Shown: in pieces, positions 17,532 through 32,738 of the stretch | Layout: each line of letters begins with the position of its first letter | Position numbering within the stretch: the first letter of the stretch is position 1 | DNA from: Nocardia sp. XZ_19_385 | Lineage (GTDB): Bacteria > Actinomycetota > Actinomycetes > Mycobacteriales > Mycobacteriaceae | Length of the DNA: 64,000 bases | NCBI RefSeq assembly: GCF_015355755.1 | Contig: NZ_JACVEE010000008.1 | Coordinates: forward strand, 62,001 to 126,000 | Direction: 5' to 3' | Made by a program: the position numbers and the translations under genes | The notes under the pieces: generated by a model | The model's database searches: none | Told to the model about the DNA's origin: nothing | The model's input: the letters and a program-made list of their open reading frames with translations, nothing else

Positions 17532-18923
17532 TCAGGACGCGTGGGTGTTGTTGGGGCGGCGGCCCTTGACGGTGGCTTCGCGGTCGCCGACGGGCTTGGC
17601 GCGGTACATGGCCACATCGGCGTCGTGGAGTACCGCTTCGGGGGAGCGGTGGTCGCCCTGCACCAGCTCGGTGACGCCGATGGAGGCGTTGACCTCGATG
17701 CGGTGGCCGCGCGCGACGATCGGCTCGGACATGGTGGAGCGCAGCCGCTGGACCAGCGCGTCCAGGTCCTCGCGGCGGGTCGGCCCGGCCAGCAGCACCA
17801 GGAATTCGTCGCCGCCGAGTCGTCCGACCACATCGTCGCCGCGCAGCGCCCGCTGCAGCCGCTGCGCGACGATCTGCAGGACGGTGTCGCCGATGGCGTG
17901 GCCCAGTGTGTCGTTGATCGCCTTGAATCCGTCCAGGTCGATGAACAGCACCGTGGACACCTGCTGATCCGCGCTGGACCTACCCGCCCCGCCGGCTGCC
18001 GTCCCCGAGGTGGCCAGGGCGGCCGCGAGCTGGGACAGGATCAGCGATCGGTTCGCCAGCCCGGTCAGCGAATCGTGGGTGGCCTGATACTCCAATTGCC
18101 TACGGCTGGCGCGGAATTCGGTGACATCGGCGAAGGAGGACACCGCGGGGGAGGCCGGGTCGTCCGGATTCAGCAGCCGGCTCGAGCCGGAGAGCCAGCG
18201 GCGCTGCCCGTCGGCGCGGTCCACCCCGAAGGTGTAGCCGGTGATCGTTTCGCCGGTTTCCAGGGTGCGCGCGATCGGGTGCCGCGACGGCGGCAGCGGC
18301 TGCGCGTTCGCGTCCAGCAGCACCATCGGTAGTTCGTGGATGCTCAGGCCGACCAGCTCCTCGGCGTGTTCGGGCTTACCGAAGATGCGCCCGGCCGCCG
18401 GATTGGCCGATTCGATGCGGCCGTTGCGATCGATGACGACCACGCCCTCTTCGAGCTGCGAAACGACCGTGGTGAAGTGTTCCTCGGCCAGGCGCTGGGC
18501 CTGCTCGGCGGCGCGCTGGGCGGTCAGATCGTGGATGACCACCTGGTAGGCGAAATGGTGCTGCCAGGGCGTCAGCACCGACACCGTCTCCACCGGCACC
18601 GGGCGCCCGTCCAGGCGCAGCAGCTGCATCTCGGTGGGGTGCGAGGCGGCACCCGCGGTGGTGAGGTGGCTGATCCGGTCGAGCATGCCCGGCACCGAAT
18701 CGGGATGGACGAATTGGGTGACCGGTTTCCCCAGGAGGTCCTCGGCGCCGGCGGCCCCCAGTAAGCGGATGGCGGCTCGGTTCACGTAGACGACGAGACC
18801 GTCCTGGTGCACACAGACCCCGTCCGGGGTGTGATCGACCAGTGACCGGTACCGCTGCGCGAGCTCCTCGGCCTCAGACGTACTGGCCGGGGTGTTCTCG
18901 CCGCCTATCCCTTCCGAACCCAA
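17532..18923 (-). CDS. PAS-PAS-GGDEF diguanylate cyclase
   Basis: 463 residues. Residues ~20-140 and ~150-270 are two PAS domains (YRSLVDHTPDGVCVHQDG and VVSQLEEGVVVIDRNGRI), joined to a GGDEF domain from ~285. The active site LGGDEFLVL is intact, and RGDD five residues upstream fits the RxxD inhibitory site, so this should make cyclic di-GMP with product feedback. There is no membrane segment and no EAL domain; it is a cytoplasmic sensor. No cofactor ligand is evident in the PAS domains. It leads the operon with the monooxygenase gene. Confidence 0.92.
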   Translation of the reverse strand: MGSEGIGGENTPASTSEAEELAQRYRSLVDHTPDGVCVHQDGLVVYVNRAAIRLLGAAGAEDLLGKPVTQFVHPDSVPGMLDRISHLTTAGAASHPTEMQLLRLDGRPVPVETVSVLTPWQHHFAYQVVIHDLTAQRAAEQAQRLAEEHFTTVVSQLEEGVVVIDRNGRIESANPAAGRIFGKPEHAEELVGLSIHELPMVLLDANAQPLPPSRHPIARTLETGETITGYTFGVDRADGQRRWLSGSSRLLNPDDPASPAVSSFADVTEFRASRRQLEYQATHDSLTGLANRSLILSQLAAALATSGTAAGGAGRSSADQQVSTVLFIDLDGFKAINDTLGHAIGDTVLQIVAQRLQRALRGDDVVGRLGGDEFLVLLAGPTRREDLDALVQRLRSTMSEPIVARGHRIEVNASIGVTELVQGDHRSPEAVLHDADVAMYRAKPVGDREATVKGRRPNNTHAS

Positions 18924-19121
18924 CTCCGAACCCCCGATCGTTCGACCGACTTATGGCAATTGGAACATGGGAATTATCCTGGTATCGACATGAACAAGAT
19001 CACGTCGGTATAGCGGTATTTTTCGTGGCTGTTCGATCACAGTCCGGCTCTTCATCGGGTGCTGCCCGGAGATCATTACAGGTTTATCGAACATCGACAG
19101 CGCAGGCCGAGGAGCAAGGCT

Positions 19122-22090
<2,969 letters not shown>

Positions 22091-22104
22091 CTAATTCGCG
22101 GATC

Positions 22105-22120
22105 AAGGACTTTCGGCCCT
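22105..22120. promoter_or_regulatory. Candidate DevR (DosR) box
   Basis: AAGGACTTTCGGCCCT matches 11 of 14 core positions of the DosR box GGGACTWWAGTCCC. It lies between the divergent devS and hibernation-factor genes, about 70 bases before the latter's ATG, a usual distance for a DevR activator site. Confidence 0.55.
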
Positions 22121-22183
22121 GTTCGCGGCAGCGTTGCGGGAGTGGGATAGGGGCATCAGGTGAATAGAGAGCAGAGGTGTCCT

Positions 22184-22981
22184 ATGAATTCGTCGCAGGC
22201 GTTGTATTCGGAGCGTGGCAACACGCGGGGCAACTCGGAGCAGTGGACTACCGCCGCGGATCCGGGTCTCGCGGTCACAACGCGCGGTGCGGTACCCGCG
22301 GCGGATGTCACCCGGGCGGTGCGGGCCATCGGCCGTGTGCTGCGCCGGCATCACCTGGATGTCCCTGCCCGAGTGCGGGTTACCGCGCCCGCCGACGGCG
22401 ATCAGCCCACGGTGGTGCAGGCCAATGTGCGGTTGCACGACACTCCGGCGCGGGTGCAGGTCACCGGGCCGCGCGGGTTCGCGGTCACCTTCGCGGTGGA
22501 GCGGCTGGACCGGCAGATCGCCCGGCTGGCCTCGAATCAGTCTCGGGCCTGGCCGGATCCGGCCCGGCCGCCGCTGGCTCGGGTCACCGAGCCGCGTCCG
22601 GTGGTGCGCCGCAAGTCGGTCTCGCTGCTCACCGGCACTCCCGGCGAGGCGATGGCGATCCTGGACGCGATGGATTACGACGCCTACCTCTTCCTCGATC
22701 AGGAGACGGGGGAGGAGGCGATCGTGCACTGGTGTGAGTTGCTCGGCGTCGGGGTCGCGCGCCAGCACAGCACCGAGGAGCCCGAGGAGCAGACGGTGAA
22801 TTCGCTTCCGCTCAGCGTGGATTCGGAGCCCGCCCCGCAGCTCACCGAGCTGGATGCCGCCGCCTGGCTGTGCCGGTCCGGCCTGCCCTACCTGTTCTTC
22901 ACCGACGCCGACAGCGGACGCGGCCGGCTGCTCTACCGTCGCTACGACGGTGACTTGAGCATCGTGGTGCCCGCCGAATAG
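22184..22981 (+). CDS. Long ribosome-hibernation (HPF/S30AE) protein, Rv0079-like
   Basis: 265 residues from ATG 22184 with AGAGG upstream (GTG 22160 is a weaker start). The first half has an S30AE-like domain (AVRAIGRVLRRHHLDV ... VQVTGPRGFAVTFAVERLD). Two copies of the S30AE C-terminal module follow: RKSVSLLTGTPGEAMAILDA to EEAIVHW, and LTELDAAAWLCRSGLPYLFF to LLYRRYDG. Doubling of this module is seen in the dormancy-associated Rv0079 of M. tuberculosis, also a DevR target. It should bind and silence ribosomes, or join them into dimers, during hypoxia. It lies between devS and devR, with only 4 bp to the end of devR. Confidence 0.85.
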   Translation: MNSSQALYSERGNTRGNSEQWTTAADPGLAVTTRGAVPAADVTRAVRAIGRVLRRHHLDVPARVRVTAPADGDQPTVVQANVRLHDTPARVQVTGPRGFAVTFAVERLDRQIARLASNQSRAWPDPARPPLARVTEPRPVVRRKSVSLLTGTPGEAMAILDAMDYDAYLFLDQETGEEAIVHWCELLGVGVARQHSTEEPEEQTVNSLPLSVDSEPAPQLTELDAAAWLCRSGLPYLFFTDADSGRGRLLYRRYDGDLSIVVPAE

Positions 22982-22985
22982 CAGG

Positions 22986-23621
22986 TCAGCCCTCACGCAG
23001 TTTGGAGGCCAGCACCGCCGCCTGGGTGCGGCGCTCCATACCCAGCTTGGCCAGCAGCCGGGAGACGTAGTTCTTGACCGTCTTCTCCGCCAGGAACATC
23101 CGTGCGGCGATCTGCCGGTTGGTGAGTCCTTCGCCGAGCAAGGCGAGCAGGCGGCGCTCCTGGTCGGTGAGACCGGCCAGGGGGCCGTCGTTTTCGGTGC
23201 TGTTGCGCAAACGCGCCTTCAGCGCCGCCGCCGCCCGGGTGTCGAGCAACGAGCGGCCCGACCCGACCGCCTTGATCGCCTCCGCGAGCTCCATCCCCTT
23301 GATGTTCTTCACCACATAGCCGCCCGCGCCCGCCAGGATGGCATCGAGCATGGCGTGCTCGTCGGTGTAGGAAGTCAGGATGAGACACCGCAATCCGTCG
23401 TTTTCGGCGAGCAGATCGCGGCACAGTTCGATGCCGTTGCCGTCGGGCAGGCGAACATCGAGCACCGCCACGTCGGGGCGCAGCGCGCGGATGCCGGCCA
23501 TGGCATGAGCGACATCGCCGGCCTCGCCGATCACCGACAGCTCCGGATCGCTTTCCAGCAGGTCGATGAGGCCGCGGCGGACGATCTCGTGGTCGTCGAC
23601 CAGGAACACTCTGAGCACCAC
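22986..23621 (-). CDS. devR: DevR/DosR response regulator
   Basis: 211 residues, NarL/LuxR family, very close to M. tuberculosis DosR. The receiver domain has the acidic pair in FLVDDHE, the phosphorylation site D55 in [13 protein letters not shown], and T/K residues in LILTSYT and GYVVKNIKG. The DNA-binding domain has [20 protein letters not shown] and [20 protein letters not shown], essentially the DosR recognition helix, so it should read the same box. It is on the minus strand; the devS gene continues on that strand 940 bp downstream past the opposing hibernation gene. The start is GTG 23621. Confidence 0.95.
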   Translation of the reverse strand: MVLRVFLVDDHEIVRRGLIDLLESDPELSVIGEAGDVAHAMAGIRALRPDVAVLDVRLPDGNGIELCRDLLAENDGLRCLILTSYTDEHAMLDAILAGAGGYVVKNIKGMELAEAIKAVGSGRSLLDTRAAAALKARLRNSTENDGPLAGLTDQERRLLALLGEGLTNRQIAARMFLAEKTVKNYVSRLLAKLGMERRTQAAVLASKLREG

Positions 23622-23821
23622 GGCCTCCCACCGGCGAACGGGCTACTACGCCAAGGTATCTCGTCGCGGGTAGTCGCGGCTACACCCGGGCGAGGCCGGT
23701 TCGAGATCGCACGGTGAATTACGAGTAATGCCGACTCGAATTGCGTGACACGCCAGAACTCTCCCGCCCGGAAAGAATCTTGCTCACAAAAAACAGTGCC
23801 GCGATTGCGGTTTCGAGTATC

Positions 23822-23838
23822 ATAGGACCGAAGTCATT
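23822..23838. promoter_or_regulatory. Weak candidate DevR box
   Basis: ATAGGACCGAAGTCATT keeps the GGAC and AGTC halves of the DosR box but matches only 9 of 14 core positions. Its centre is about 64 bp before ATG 23894. TAATCT at 23882-23887 could be the -10, which would make the mRNA leaderless. The 272-bp region before this gene holds no coding sequence. Confidence 0.35.
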
Positions 23839-23893
23839 CAAAGAGGGCTTATGGCAGCGGAGCCGCGGGGCCCGTGCACAGTAATCTCGGACA

Positions 23894-24109
23894 ATGGCAT
23901 ATTCAGCAACTCTTGATTTCAGTAATATTTTCGGTCCACCGCGCAACTGTCCTGGTTGTGGTTCGGGTGCGGTCGGTATCTACGACGACCAGCGGGATGC
24001 CCGCTTCCACTGCCTCGACTGCGGTGCGCGCTGGCGACTAGCGCACGGGAGGACGATTGTGGAATCCCTGATCGGAGAAGACGACAGCGGCATACGGGCG
24101 GCCCGATGA
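23894..24109 (+). CDS. Small zinc-ribbon protein
   Basis: 71 residues with two zinc knuckles, NCPGCGSG (~19-24) and HCLDCGAR (~39-44), a four-cysteine zinc ribbon; the remainder is short and charged. I do not recognise a named family. It could be an accessory to transcription or translation machinery, or a metal store. Its stop overlaps the glycosyltransferase start as ATGA, so both are made from one message. Confidence 0.75.
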   Translation: MAYSATLDFSNIFGPPRNCPGCGSGAVGIYDDQRDARFHCLDCGARWRLAHGRTIVESLIGEDDSGIRAAR

Positions 24110-25164
24110 AGATCGGACTTATTGTTCCGCCCTGGGTTCCGGTTCCGCCGCCTGCTTATGGCGGCACCGAAGCCGTAGTCGGAAACCTGGCTATCGGTCT
24201 GGATCGGCTCGGCCATGATGTTCACCTTTTCACCGTTGGCGAGTCGACCTGTCCGGTCAAATGTTCGTATCTGTTCGAACATCCGACCGCACAGATCGGC
24301 GTCGGTGAGGCCGAATTGATGCACGTGCTGCACGCCTACGAGGCGCTCAGCGATTGCGACATCATTCACGACCACACCTCGCTCGGGCCGTTCATCGGTG
24401 CCTCGGCCGGCGGTCCGCCGGTGGTGGTGACCAACCACGGCCCCTTTACGCCCATGCGCCAGGACATGTTCCGCGCCATGGCCGAACAGCACGCGCACAT
24501 CATCGCGATCTCCGAATCCCAGAAACGGGCGGCGGGCGACAAGGTGCCCATCGACGAGGTCATCCATCACGGCATCGACCTCGACGACTACCGGTACGGG
24601 CCGGGCGACGGCGGCTATGTGGTGTTCGTCGGCCGGATGAATCCGGAGAAGGGCGTGCATCGCGCGGTGCAGGTGGCGCGGCTGGCGAAGCGAAAGCTGC
24701 TGCTGATCACCAAGATCAGAGAACCCGAGGAGTGGGCCTACTACAAAGAGCGGGTGCGCCCGCTGATGGGGCCCGACGATCCGGAGCCGCGCGAAGAGCC
24801 CCTGGCGACGCGCGTGGAGCTGGTCCGGCACGCCGACGCGCTGATCAATCCCATCGGCTGGCCCGAACCTTTCGGTCTGGTCATGGCCGAGTCATTGGCT
24901 TGCGGCACACCGGTTCTGGCGTTCCCGAACGGCGCCGCGCCGGAGATCGTGGAACACGAGCGCACCGGGTTCCTGTGCCGCGATATCTGGGACATGGCCG
25001 ACGCTTTGGACCGTGTCGGCACCATAGATCGGCGCGTTTGCCGGAATTCGGCGGAGCGACGGTTTAGCCTGCTCCGCATGGCCCGTGACCATGAGCGGCT
25101 CTACCGCCGCATACTGACCGGTGAACGGACGAGCCGGGCGATGGTGCCCGAAACGGTGTCGTGA
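24106..25164 (+). CDS. GT4-family glycosyltransferase
   Basis: 352 residues from ATG 24106. The GT-B fold is seen in the N-terminal PPPAYGGTEAVVGNLA, the domain linker YVVFVGRMNPEKGVHRA and the C-terminal donor-site PEPFGLVMAESLACGTPVLA (E-x7-E class), typical of retaining family 4 transferases. The donor is a nucleotide sugar; the acceptor is unknown. It is coupled to the zinc-ribbon gene and followed closely by a glucosidase, which suggests a small glycan or glycogen-type module that may be DevR-controlled. Confidence 0.88.
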   Translation: MKIGLIVPPWVPVPPPAYGGTEAVVGNLAIGLDRLGHDVHLFTVGESTCPVKCSYLFEHPTAQIGVGEAELMHVLHAYEALSDCDIIHDHTSLGPFIGASAGGPPVVVTNHGPFTPMRQDMFRAMAEQHAHIIAISESQKRAAGDKVPIDEVIHHGIDLDDYRYGPGDGGYVVFVGRMNPEKGVHRAVQVARLAKRKLLLITKIREPEEWAYYKERVRPLMGPDDPEPREEPLATRVELVRHADALINPIGWPEPFGLVMAESLACGTPVLAFPNGAAPEIVEHERTGFLCRDIWDMADALDRVGTIDRRVCRNSAERRFSLLRMARDHERLYRRILTGERTSRAMVPETVS

Positions 25165-25195
25165 GGGAGGACGAAGCGCGACCCGAAGTCACACC

Positions 25196-27289
25196 GTGGT
25201 GAACAATCCCTGGGGTGACGCCACCGGTGAGGTGAGCGAGCCCAGTGTTGTCGGTGCCGGTGTGACGCTGGTGGAAGGTTCGACCTTCTGCATCAGCGAA
25301 AGCGGTGGCGTCATCAATCCGAACCGTCCGGAAGGGTTGTTCGTACGGGACACCAGGGTGGTGTCGCACTGGCGGTTGACCGTGGATGGTCAACCGCCGC
25401 AACCCCTTACCGTGCAGTACGCCGATCCGTACAGTGCGACGCTGCTGGCCCGCACGCCGCCGCGGGCCGGCCGTGCCGACAGCACCGCACTGGTGGTGCT
25501 CGGCCGGCACGTCGGCGATGGCATGCGAGAAGACCTCACCGTCCGCAACCTCTCCGGTGACCCCATCACCTGCGTCGTCGCCCTCGAAATGGATGCCGAC
25601 TTCGCCGATTTGTTCGAGGTGAAGGAAGGCCGCATCGGTGAAGGCGTGGTGACCCAGTGCCGGGTCGTCGACGAAGGCGCGTTCGAGATCAGCCGGCCCG
25701 ATCTGAAGCTGGCGGTCACCGTCGCCGGATCCGGGGCCACCGCCACCGAGCGTGAATTGCGCTGGCGGGTCATGCTTCCCGCGCGCGGCGAATGGTCGAC
25801 CTGTATCCAATACCAGCCCGCCCTCGGCACCACCCCGGTGACGCCGCGCTACGGCTGCGGCAGCCCGGTCTCGCACAGCGAGCCGTATCAGCGGCTGCGC
25901 GACTGGTACCAGAACTCACCGAACGTGCTCACCGAGGACGAAAACCTGGCCGCCGTCTTGCAGCGTGCCGTCGGCGATCTCGGCGCGTTGCGCATCTTCG
26001 ACCCCGGCCATCCCGAACGCGCGGTTGTCGCGGCGGGTGCGCCCTGGTTCATGGCGCTGTTCGGGCGGGACTCGCTGCTCACCTCGTGGATGGTGCTGCC
26101 GCTGGATCGGCAGCTCGCCGTCGGCACGCTGCAGAGCCTGGCGGGCATGCAGGGCGATCAGATTCGCCCTGTTCAGGAGGAACAACCCGGCCGCATCCCG
26201 CACGAGGTGCGGTTCGGCCGCGCCGCGACACTGCTGCTGGGCGGCGACACCGTCTATTACGGCACCGCCGACGCCACACCACTGTTCGTCATGCTGCTCG
26301 GCGAACTGAACCGCTGGGGCCTGGACGCCAAGACCCGCGACGAACTGCTGCCGCACGCCGACCGCGCGCTGGAGTGGATCGAGCAGTACGGGGACATGGA
26401 CGGCGACGGCTTCGTCGAATACGCCCGCGCCGCCGAACACGGCCTGGCCAACCAGGGCTGGAAAGACTCCTGGGACGGCGTCAATTTCGTCGACGGCAGC
26501 ATGCCGCACGCGCCGATCGCGCTCGCCGAGGTGCAGGGCTACGTCTACGCGGCCTACCTGGCGCGCGCCGACCTGGCCGACGACACCGGCGAGGACGAAC
26601 TGGCGGTGCGGTTGCGAGCGAAGGCCGCGCGGCTCAAGAAGGCGTTCAACGAACAGTTCTGGCTGCCCGAGAAGGGCTGGTACGCCATCGGACTGGACCG
26701 GGACAAGCGCCCGATCGACGCGCTGACCTCGAATATGGGCCACTGCCTGTGGACCGGCATCGTGGACGACGACAAGGCGCAAGCCGTCGCCGATCATCTG
26801 CTGTCCCCGGAGATGTTCAGCGGCTGGGGGATTCGCACCCTCGGCACCAATATGGGCGCCTACAACCCGGTCAGTTACCACAACGGCTCGGTGTGGCCGC
26901 ACGACAACGCGATCTGCGCGGCCGGGCTGATGCGCTACGGCTTCACCGAGCACGCCAACCGCGTGGTCGACGGCGTGCTCGATGCCGCGGGCCGGTTCGG
27001 GCATCGCCTGCCGGAGCTGTTCTGCGGTTTCGACCGCTCCGAGTTCGCGTCCCCGGTGCCCTACCCGACCTCCTGCTCGCCGCAGGCCTGGGCCTCGGCG
27101 ACGCCGCTGCTGTTCTTGCGGACCATGCTCCGGCTGGAACCCGGGAACAGTGACAAGGTGGTCGACCCGGTGATCCCGCAGCGCTATCTGCCGTTGCGCG
27201 TGACCGGGCTGCGGGTCGGCGACGATGTGCTGACCGTCACGGTGAACGACGCCGGGTTCCGCGTGCACGGACTCTCCCGGGACCAGTGA
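25196..27289 (+). CDS. Amylo-alpha-1,6-glucosidase-like glycoside hydrolase
   Basis: About 697 residues from GTG 25196; the start is uncertain, with GTG 25199 and 25232 also possible and GGAGG lying about 25 bases off. The N-terminal ~200 residues are a beta-rich glycogen-debranching N domain ([20 protein letters not shown]). The C-terminal ~420 are an (alpha/alpha)6 barrel like GH63/GH133 and debranching enzymes, with [18 protein letters not shown] and [11 protein letters not shown] holding likely acid residues. It should trim glucans in the cytoplasm; no signal peptide is seen. It follows the glycosyltransferase by 31 bp. Confidence 0.82.
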   Translation: MVNNPWGDATGEVSEPSVVGAGVTLVEGSTFCISESGGVINPNRPEGLFVRDTRVVSHWRLTVDGQPPQPLTVQYADPYSATLLARTPPRAGRADSTALVVLGRHVGDGMREDLTVRNLSGDPITCVVALEMDADFADLFEVKEGRIGEGVVTQCRVVDEGAFEISRPDLKLAVTVAGSGATATERELRWRVMLPARGEWSTCIQYQPALGTTPVTPRYGCGSPVSHSEPYQRLRDWYQNSPNVLTEDENLAAVLQRAVGDLGALRIFDPGHPERAVVAAGAPWFMALFGRDSLLTSWMVLPLDRQLAVGTLQSLAGMQGDQIRPVQEEQPGRIPHEVRFGRAATLLLGGDTVYYGTADATPLFVMLLGELNRWGLDAKTRDELLPHADRALEWIEQYGDMDGDGFVEYARAAEHGLANQGWKDSWDGVNFVDGSMPHAPIALAEVQGYVYAAYLARADLADDTGEDELAVRLRAKAARLKKAFNEQFWLPEKGWYAIGLDRDKRPIDALTSNMGHCLWTGIVDDDKAQAVADHLLSPEMFSGWGIRTLGTNMGAYNPVSYHNGSVWPHDNAICAAGLMRYGFTEHANRVVDGVLDAAGRFGHRLPELFCGFDRSEFASPVPYPTSCSPQAWASATPLLFLRTMLRLEPGNSDKVVDPVIPQRYLPLRVTGLRVGDDVLTVTVNDAGFRVHGLSRDQ

Positions 27290-27322
27290 CGACCGGGCGC
27301 TGACCCGGTCATCTCGGTGTCA

Positions 27323-27343
27323 CCCCGCATCGCCGATGCGGGG
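27323..27343. terminator. Perfect 9-bp hairpin after the glucosidase
   Basis: CCCCGCATC (27323-27331), loop GCC, GATGCGGGG (27335-27343). It stands 33 bp after the glucosidase stop and before the uvrA promoter, where a terminator is expected, though there is no T run. Confidence 0.6.
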
Positions 27344-27410
27344 AATCCGTGCGTCCGGCATCCTGTTGAAAAGGGGAGGTCAGTCGGGCGGGGCAGTCGC
27401 TCGGCAAAAC

Positions 27411-27433
27411 TTGTCGGTGGGTCGGCCTAGCAT
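27411..27433 (+). promoter_or_regulatory. PafBC-type (RecA_NDp) damage promoter of uvrA
   Basis: TTGTCGGTG (27411-27419), 8 bases, TAGCAT (27428-27433). The conserved block including the preceding bases, AAAACTTGTCGGTG here, is almost the same as at uvrB, so both repair genes share one control. The 5' leader would be about 50 bases. Confidence 0.78.
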
Positions 27434-27488
27434 GACGGCGGGGGTCAGTCTGTACGCAAGCCGACACGTTCGAGAAGGGACTCACCTG

Positions 27489-30503
<3,015 letters not shown>

Positions 30504-30579
30504 TGTCCTGAACAGACCTGTGGCGTCGTCCGATTCCGGGCGGCGCCACAGTGCTTTCCGAAACCGCCCCGAAAGTGAA

Positions 30580-30596
30580 ACACGCGTGTGTACGAT
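30580..30596 (+). promoter_or_regulatory. Candidate promoter of the two peptide genes
   Basis: TACGAT (30591-30596) is a plausible -10, and the perfect palindrome ACACGCGTGT (30580-30589) touches its upstream side. No clear -35 is seen. The start would fall ~44 bases before the first peptide ATG. Confidence 0.35.
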
Positions 30597-30646
30597 CTGC
30601 TCACCTGTTCGAGACCGACCGGACAGCAGTGAGAAAGGAACACGCG

Positions 30647-30733
30647 ATGGAAGGCGTGGATATCGGTGCCATCATCACCCAGATCCTGGGCTTGATCACC
30701 GGCTCGTCGCTGAACTACACGCCGGGCAAATAG
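30647..30733 (+). CDS. 28-residue hydrophobic peptide
   Basis: A tiny frame, ATG 30647 to TAG 30733, with a good ribosome site (GAAAGGA, 7 bases before the ATG). The product runs acidic N-terminus, a hydrophobic centre GAIITQILGLITGSS, and an NYTPGK tail. The next small gene encodes a clearly similar peptide, which supports real coding. It resembles no family I know; it may be membrane-associated or amphipathic. It is too small for routine gene finders. Confidence 0.55.
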   Translation: MEGVDIGAIITQILGLITGSSLNYTPGK

Positions 30734-30762
30734 GCGCCGGCGATCTCGGAAGGAAGCACACC

Positions 30763-30861
30763 ATGGACAGCGGAAGCGCGGGCTTCGGCGCCCTCTTCAC
30801 GGCACTCGCCAACTTGATCTCCAGCGGCTCATCCATCTCGGTGACTCCGCCGCCGGCGTAA
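30763..30861 (+). CDS. 32-residue hydrophobic peptide, paralogue of the previous
   Basis: ATG 30763 to TAA 30861, preceded by GGAAGGA. It is similar to the peptide 30 bp upstream: GALFTALANLISSGSS aligns with GAIITQILGLITGSS, and both end in a Ser-rich turn followed by TP. Tandem duplication with separate ribosome sites and one terminator behind both suggests a two-peptide transcript. Function unknown. Confidence 0.55.
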   Translation: MDSGSAGFGALFTALANLISSGSSISVTPPPA

Positions 30862-30876
30862 GACCGGCTGAACGAC

Positions 30877-30909
30877 AGAACGGGATCGGCGCGCGGCCGA
30901 TCCCGTTCT
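30877..30909. terminator. Strong hairpin terminator
   Basis: A perfect 13-bp stem, AGAACGGGATCGG (30877-30889) and CCGATCCCGTTCT (30897-30909), with a 7-base loop, stands between the peptide genes and the converging DUF1844 gene and can serve both. Confidence 0.85.
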
Positions 30910-30930
30910 GGTATTTCCAGGTACTGCGGC

Positions 30931-31275
30931 TCAGTACACCGGGCCGGTGTACTTCTCGCCCGGGCCCTTGCCCGGCTCGTCCGGATGCGCCGACGCTTCG
31001 CGGAACGCGCGCTGCAGCGACTGCAGTGCCTCGCGGATCGGGCCCGCGTGCGGCCCCAGGTACTCCACCGACGCCGTGACCAGCCCGGCCAGGGCGGTGA
31101 TCACGCGCCGGGCCTCGTCCAGATCGCGGCGCGGGCTGTTGTCCGGATCCTCGTCGGCGAGCCCGAGCTTCTCCGCGGCCGAGCTCATGAGCATGACGGC
31201 GGCGCGGCTGATCACCTCGACGGCGGGGATGTCGGCCAGGTCGCGAACGGCGGTGTCGTCGGGCTGTTCAGTCAT
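30931..31275 (-). CDS. DUF1844 protein
   Basis: 114 residues from ATG 31275. The helical core PAVEVISRAAVMLMSSAAEKLGL and ARRVITALAGLVTASVEYLG is characteristic of DUF1844, a family of unknown function often found next to infC in actinobacteria. The ends are charged and probably disordered. An in-frame start further upstream at 31524 would run over the infC leader and was rejected. Confidence 0.85.
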   Translation of the reverse strand: MTEQPDDTAVRDLADIPAVEVISRAAVMLMSSAAEKLGLADEDPDNSPRRDLDEARRVITALAGLVTASVEYLGPHAGPIREALQSLQRAFREASAHPDEPGKGPGEKYTGPVY

Positions 31276-31413
31276 GGTCGAAACCCTAGGCGGCGAACTC
31301 GGCAGGACATCGAGCGGCGTCCTCATATATGGTGCAGATCGCTCCCGCGCGCGGAATTTCCCCTGCTGAACAGGCGGTCGAGCCACGATTTCGGTTATAG
31401 CCGTCTGGACTGT

Positions 31414-31741
31414 TAGACTATTCGCTGACGACCGCCCCGGGTCGTTCTCGTTTGTGAGTGCATCCTGGGGCAGATAAGTGGAGCCCGACTCCCACCGTTG
31501 CCCGCGAGTAATCGTAGAGGTCAAACGGTCCGGTCATCCGCTCAGCTTTGAGCGGATCTTGTGTGGTAGTGCTGGTTTGAATAAACCCAGCTCGTGCACG
31601 AGGTAGGCGTGCGTTGCGTACGTCTGAAGACCGGTCGACTCGGGCCCCGTAGCGGTAGAAATACCGCTCGGGGCCTTTGTGTTGAAAAAGGGGTTGCAGT
31701 TATAGCGTCGTCCGACGACACCGCTTGACCTAGGAGGCCCC
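31414..31741 (+). promoter_or_regulatory. Structured infC leader region
   Basis: No gene lies in 31276-31741. TAGACT at 31414-31419 is a plausible -10, giving a leader of about 315 bases. It holds successive hairpins: ATCCGCTCA/TGAGCGGAT (31536-31557), CTGGTTT/AAACCCAG (31572-31590), CTCGTGCACGAG (31591-31602) and a terminator-like stem at 31643-31675. Such leaders of infC-rpmI-rplT often regulate by attenuation or binding of L20; which mechanism applies here is unknown. Confidence 0.5.
31643..31684 (+). terminator. Attenuator hairpin before infC
   Basis: GGCCCCG + AGCGGTA, loop GAAA, TACCGCT + CGGGGCC (31643-31675, one bulged base at 31650), followed by TTTGTGTTG. This is a standard intrinsic terminator placed inside the leader 58 bases before the coding region, so it should act as an attenuator. 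Confidence 0.7.
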
Positions 31742-32407
<666 letters not shown>

Positions 32408-32469
32408 TACCGATCAGCACACCGGTGATCCTCCCAGGGAGTACCGGCACGACCAGATAGAGGAACCCC

Positions 32470-32664
32470 ATGCCGAAGATGAAGAGCCACAGCGGCGCCT
32501 CGAAGCGTTTCAAGGTTTCGGGCCGCGGCAAGCTGCTGCGCCAGCAGGCCAACCGTCGCCACCTGCTCGAGCACAAGTCGAGCCGCCGGACTCGTCGTCT
32601 GGACGGCACGGAGTCGGTTGCGGCCGTCGACGTTCCCCGCGTGAAGCGGCTGCTCGGCCTCTGA
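32470..32664 (+). CDS. rpmI: Ribosomal protein L35
   Basis: 64 basic residues, starting [20 protein letters not shown] and ending PRVKRLLGL, the normal length and sequence of bL35 of the 50S subunit. It lies 62 bp after infC in the conserved infC-rpmI-rplT operon. A GAGGAAC ribosome site precedes ATG 32470. Confidence 0.97.
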   Translation: MPKMKSHSGASKRFKVSGRGKLLRQQANRRHLLEHKSSRRTRRLDGTESVAAVDVPRVKRLLGL

Positions 32665-32738
32665 GGCCTGAAGCAGCATTCGACACCGACCAACCGGGCG
32701 CCACATCGCGCCCCCTATTTCGACTTAAGGACTGACCA

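Noticed and set aside
25249..25257. Another TTGTCGGTG in the window, inside the glucosidase gene
   Set aside because: No TANNNT follows 8 bases later, and it lies in coding sequence.
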